Shown: in pieces, positions 60,918 through 64,000 of the stretch
How the letters are laid out: every line of letters begins with the position of its first letter
How positions within the stretch are numbered: position 1 is the stretch's first letter
Source: Acetobacter pomorum
GTDB lineage: Bacteria; Pseudomonadota; Alphaproteobacteria; Acetobacterales; Acetobacteraceae
DNA length: 64,000 bases
Reading direction: 5' to 3'
Assembly: GCF_002738225.1 (NCBI RefSeq)
Contig: NZ_PEBQ01000135.1
Coordinates: forward strand, 23,137-87,136
Notes under the pieces: generated by a model
Told to the model about the DNA's origin: nothing
Database searches by the model: none
The model's input: only the letters and a program-made list of their open reading frames with translations
Translations under genes and position numbers: made by a program

Positions 60918-62240
60918 ATGCAAAAAATTCAGGCCAGAACAGCTATCCGTGGTTGCTATATTACCTTTGAGGGCAATCCATTTCTGGTGCCTCCAGAAGA
61001 AAGCTTGATGATTGAAGAAGATGGCCTGATAGTAATGGAAGCAGGCCGCATAACGCATTGTAGGCCGTATGCTGATCTTGCACCCACGCTGGATAGTACA
61101 ATCCCTGTTACACATTACCCAAATAGTATTATTTCAGCAGGATTTATTGATACGCACGTTCATTATCCACAAATGCCAGCCATAGCATCATGGGGGCAGC
61201 AACTTTTGCCGTGGTTGGAAGAATATATTTTTCCAACGGAAGCGCGATTTAATGATTCCGCTTATGCAGAAGCTATAGCTAGTGCATTTCTGGATGAACT
61301 TTTGCGCAATGGCACAACAACGGCGGCTGTGTACTGTACAGTTCATGCGCAATCGGTTGATGCGTTTTTCAGACAGTCGGAAAAACGCGGTACGCGTATG
61401 ATTGCTGGCAAAGTGCTGATGGATCGCAATGCTCCAGATAATCTGCGGGATACCGCTAAAAGTGGGTATGATGATTCCACAGCTTTAATCCAGCGCTGGC
61501 ATAATAACGGGCGCCAGCTCTATGCGATAACACCCCGCTTTGCCATTACCAGCACACCAGAGCAGTTGGAAATGGCAGGAGATTTGTTGGCACGCCATCC
61601 AGATGTTTTTATGCAAACGCATCTGGCTGAAAATATGGATGAAATTAAAACTGTTTCCAGCCTATTTCCTGAAACCACATCTTATCTGGATGTGTATGCG
61701 CAAGCCGGGTTGGTAGGCGCGCGCTCTATTTTTGGGCATGGAATTTATTTGCAAGAAACAGATTTCCAGCATTGCCATCATGCCGGGTGCACACTTGCCC
61801 ACTGTCCTACATCCAATTTGTTTTTGGGCAGTGGCTTGTTCCGGTTATTTGATGCCACTCAGCCAAACCGGCCAGTGCATGTTGGGCTAGGCACAGACAT
61901 TGGTGCGGGCACCACTCTTTCCATGCTTGGTACAATGGGGGAAGCCTACAAAGTTTCTCTCATGGCCGGTGGTGAGAGGCTGCAAGCCATTCAGGCATTT
62001 TGGCTTGCAACAGCCGGAGCAGCGCAAGCTCTCAAGCTGGATGAAAAAATTGGCCGGATTGCACCAGGAATGGAAGCCGATCTATGTGTAATGGATCCAG
62101 CAGCTACCCCTATATTAGCACAAAGAACGGCTCATTGTCAGACTGTGCAAGACACCCTCTTTCCCCTGATTGTCTTGGGGGATGATCGCTGCATAAAAGC
62201 AACATGGGTAAATGGTCAGCCAGTATATGTGCGGCCTTAG
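60918..62240 (+). CDS. guaD: Guanine deaminase
   Basis: GuaD turns guanine into xanthine, the substrate of XdhAB. The enzyme shows G-F-I-D-T-H-V-H-Y-P-Q near residue 75, L-L-P-W-L-E-E-Y-I-F-P-T-E near 95, Q-T-H-L-A-E-N near 225, F-G-H-G near 265 and G-L-G-T-D-I-G-A-G near 315. Length is 440 residues. I start at 60918, four bases after the LysR stop; the frame from 60879 overlaps lysR. The two genes are likely one transcript. Confidence 0.94.
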   Translation: MQKIQARTAIRGCYITFEGNPFLVPPEESLMIEEDGLIVMEAGRITHCRPYADLAPTLDSTIPVTHYPNSIISAGFIDTHVHYPQMPAIASWGQQLLPWLEEYIFPTEARFNDSAYAEAIASAFLDELLRNGTTTAAVYCTVHAQSVDAFFRQSEKRGTRMIAGKVLMDRNAPDNLRDTAKSGYDDSTALIQRWHNNGRQLYAITPRFAITSTPEQLEMAGDLLARHPDVFMQTHLAENMDEIKTVSSLFPETTSYLDVYAQAGLVGARSIFGHGIYLQETDFQHCHHAGCTLAHCPTSNLFLGSGLFRLFDATQPNRPVHVGLGTDIGAGTTLSMLGTMGEAYKVSLMAGGERLQAIQAFWLATAGAAQALKLDEKIGRIAPGMEADLCVMDPAATPILAQRTAHCQTVQDTLFPLIVLGDDRCIKATWVNGQPVYVRP

Positions 62241-62250
62241 AATGGCCGCA
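62230..62250 (+). terminator. Inverted repeat at the end of guaD
   Basis: TGCGGCC and GGCCGCA are perfect 7-base arms around TTAGAAT, with the guaD stop in the loop. It lies between guaD and the convergent Ntn-hydrolase gene. No long T-run follows. Confidence 0.45.
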
Positions 62251-62258
62251 TCACACAT

Positions 62259-63851
62259 TTAAAAAGTTGCCACACATCCATCACTACGAGGGTCAGCTGC
62301 ACCTTCCAATACACCATCTGCGTGGCGCACAAGTGCTCCTGCATGCCCCATCATACTAGAAAAAGGTGCAACACGCTCTACGGCATGGCCGGCTTTTTCC
62401 AGCTTAGCCACAACACCTGCATCCATGTTACTTTCCACTTTCAAGGATTGGCTTTCGCTGCCCCATGTGCGGCCCAAAAGCCAACGAGGCGCCGTAACAG
62501 CCTGCTGCAAGGGGGTACCAAACTGTGCGTATCTGGTAAAAACCGCAGCTTGTGTCTGAGGTTGACCTTCCCCACCCATTGTGCCGTAAACCATCACCCG
62601 GCCATCATCAAAATGTGCGAGTGCCGGGTTGAGGGTATGAAAAGGTTTGCGCCCAGGAACAAAAGCATTCCATGCTCCCTCTTCCAGTTGGAAAGAAGCA
62701 CCGCGGTTTTGCCATAAAATACCTGTCTGAGGCAGGAAAACACCTGATCCAAACTCAAAATACAGGCTCTGGATCATACTGACGGCAATGCCAGAGGAAT
62801 CAATCGCTCCCATCCATGTGGTATCACCTGCCTGAGAGGGTTGAGGCCAAGGGGCAGCACGCTGCATATCAATTTTATGTGCCAGTTCGATGCAGCGTTT
62901 TTCATTATCCAGAAAAGCTTGGGCATCTTCCGTCATCCATCGTGGGTCACCCACATGGGCATTACGGAACAGAAAAGCCTGTTTTGTAGCCTCCACCAGC
63001 CCATGTATGTGGGCAAATCCCTCACCTTCCTGCACGCCAAGTTTTTCAAACAGCCGCAGAATAGCCAAAGAAGCTACACCCTGCGTAGGCGGTGGAGCGT
63101 TGTAAACATGTGCATGCTTCAATTTTGCAGAAAGAGGTTTTTTGAAAACAGCTTCATGAGATGAAAAATCTTCAGCACTTAAAGGGCTGTTTACTCGTTT
63201 CAGATCATGCAACAGGTTTTCAGCAATAGAACCTTTATAAAAGCTTTGTAGCCCATTTTGAACAAGCTGGCGCAATGTATTTGCTAATGCTGGGTTCTTA
63301 CGCACCATGCCATGTTGGAACAAACGGCTATTGGGGGCATAAGACTGAGCAAAATCTGTATTTTGCAAAAGTTCAGTTTGTTTGGAATGCAAAAGCGCGG
63401 CCTCACTTTCCGAAACAACATAACCATTTTCAGCATACCAAATGGCGTCTTCCAAAAGTGCATGAAGTGGAAGAGTATTTTTGCAAGCCGCACTCTGCTG
63501 TAAGGCCAATTGCCAGCCAGAAACAGTGCCTGCCATTGTGTTGGCGGCCCAGCCACCACGCCACGGAACAGTTGTATGGCCGGCTTTGCGATAGGCATCT
63601 GTCGAAGTTTGTAGGGCACCTGCTCCGCAAGCTTCTATAATTTCTACCCGACCATCAGGGTATGAAATTAACCAGAATGCATCCCCACCAAGACCCGTCA
63701 TGTGTGGGTAAACAGCAGATAAGGTGGAAGCCATTGCTACAACGGCTTCCAAGGCTGTACCACCCTGCTTGAGGATGGAAAGACCGCTCTGGCTTGCCAG
63801 ATGGTGCGGTGATGTCACCATCCCGCGTTGAGACTGGAATGTATGGAGCAT
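62259..63851 (-). CDS. hpxW: Gamma-glutamyltransferase-like Ntn hydrolase, probable oxamate amidohydrolase (HpxW type)
   Basis: A 530-residue single-chain precursor of the gamma-glutamyltransferase family. It should self-cleave before Thr in G-D-T-T-W-M-G near residue 343, giving large and small subunits. It has no signal peptide, in contrast to true periplasmic GGT but like HpxW, the oxamate amidohydrolase of Klebsiella. In this cluster it would turn oxamate from HpxY into oxalate and ammonia. ATG 63851 is used; the TTG at 63860 is less likely. A role as glutathione hydrolase is the alternative. Confidence 0.78.
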   Translation of the reverse strand: MLHTFQSQRGMVTSPHHLASQSGLSILKQGGTALEAVVAMASTLSAVYPHMTGLGGDAFWLISYPDGRVEIIEACGAGALQTSTDAYRKAGHTTVPWRGGWAANTMAGTVSGWQLALQQSAACKNTLPLHALLEDAIWYAENGYVVSESEAALLHSKQTELLQNTDFAQSYAPNSRLFQHGMVRKNPALANTLRQLVQNGLQSFYKGSIAENLLHDLKRVNSPLSAEDFSSHEAVFKKPLSAKLKHAHVYNAPPPTQGVASLAILRLFEKLGVQEGEGFAHIHGLVEATKQAFLFRNAHVGDPRWMTEDAQAFLDNEKRCIELAHKIDMQRAAPWPQPSQAGDTTWMGAIDSSGIAVSMIQSLYFEFGSGVFLPQTGILWQNRGASFQLEEGAWNAFVPGRKPFHTLNPALAHFDDGRVMVYGTMGGEGQPQTQAAVFTRYAQFGTPLQQAVTAPRWLLGRTWGSESQSLKVESNMDAGVVAKLEKAGHAVERVAPFSSMMGHAGALVRHADGVLEGAADPRSDGCVATF

Positions 63852-63915
63852 GACAATCAACCGCTATTCATGAATAAAAAATGACGCAGAAATCAGATAC
63901 TCTTCTGCAACAATA

Positions 63916-63932
63916 GAGGCAAATCGTGCCTC
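63916..63932 (-). terminator. Hairpin overlapping the exbD stop
   Basis: GAGGCA and TGCCTC arms with a five-base loop begin within the stop codon of the partial ExbD gene on the minus strand. TATTGTT follows. It is a short candidate terminator. Confidence 0.4.
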
Positions 63933-64000
63933 ATTTCCCGTCGGCGAACTGTTCCTGTCCGACGATCCCGATTTTTGTGACGCCGAGGCGCTGTGCATCG
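63931..64000 (-). CDS. 3' end of a probable exbD (biopolymer transport protein)
   Basis: Only 22 codons plus stop are in the window. The reading D-A-Q-R-L-G-V-T-K-I-G-I-V-G then a short tail ending in D-G-K matches the C-terminal periplasmic end of ExbD proteins, which finish with a similar A-x-x-x-G-V-x-K-I-G-x-V strand. The gene continues past base 64000. If real, it would supply TonB energisation near the cluster's TonB-dependent receptor. The short length limits confidence. Confidence 0.5.
   Translation of the reverse strand, partial: DAQRLGVTKIGIVGQEQFADGK

Overview
The window looks like chromosomal DNA of an acetic acid bacterium (Alphaproteobacteria, Acetobacteraceae), most like Acetobacter. 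The grounds are the gene order pcm-tolC-popZ-valS, a PhyR/NepR/EcfG general stress locus (an alphaproteobacterial hallmark), alphaproteobacterial protein features and moderate GC content. The genus is an impression from the proteins, not a computed result. I see no transposase, integrase, phage gene, CRISPR array or rRNA. There is one tRNA gene (Cys).

Left part (1-22 kb), mostly housekeeping. It holds the 3' end of an ABC importer (permease, then an ATPase with a C-terminal AAA-associated domain). A minus-strand run follows: pcm-like methyltransferase, tolC, popZ, valS, msrA. Next come tRNA-Cys and two small orphan genes, an SDR divergent from a GNAT-like gene, and the block nrdR / nusB-thiL. 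A degenerate copper-chaperone-like lipoprotein-size gene precedes the glycerol regulon glpR-glpD-glpF-glpK. recQ and an OmpA-like lipoprotein gene are joined to glpR.

Middle part (22-36 kb). It holds cydDC, then a general stress response locus: HWE/HisKA_2-type histidine kinase, NepR anti-sigma factor, two EcfG-like sigma factors and PhyR. It continues with an ABC-F ATPase (Uup type), periplasmic trehalase, glutathione-dependent formaldehyde dehydrogenase, a PhnA-like zinc-ribbon protein and a PanE-like reductase.

Right part (36.4-63.9 kb). About 27 kb is almost entirely devoted to purine catabolism. Guanine deaminase and two 8-oxoguanine-deaminase-like amidohydrolases feed purines to xanthine dehydrogenase (XdhAB, with XdhC). 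HIU hydrolase, OHCU decarboxylase and PuuE allantoinase then lead to allantoate. Allantoate amidohydrolase and the PucG transaminase lead to oxalurate, and HpxXYZ plus an HpxW-like Ntn hydrolase finish towards oxamate and oxalate. Transport is covered by an NCS2 permease, an NMT1/THI5-type ABC importer and a TonB-dependent receptor; the window ends in the 3' end of a probable exbD. A LysR regulator sits between the two main transcription units.

The most interesting point is a gap. No known urate oxidase (uricase, PuuD, HpxO type) is present, yet the first gene of the xdh-uraH-uraD-puuE operon encodes an uncharacterised two-dinucleotide-motif flavin oxygenase in exactly that place. A 2-oxoglutarate/Fe(II) oxygenase of unknown substrate also lies inside the cluster. 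Smaller points are an EcfG gene without an ordinary start codon, a terminator lodged in the valS leader, and hairpins in leaders of purine genes.
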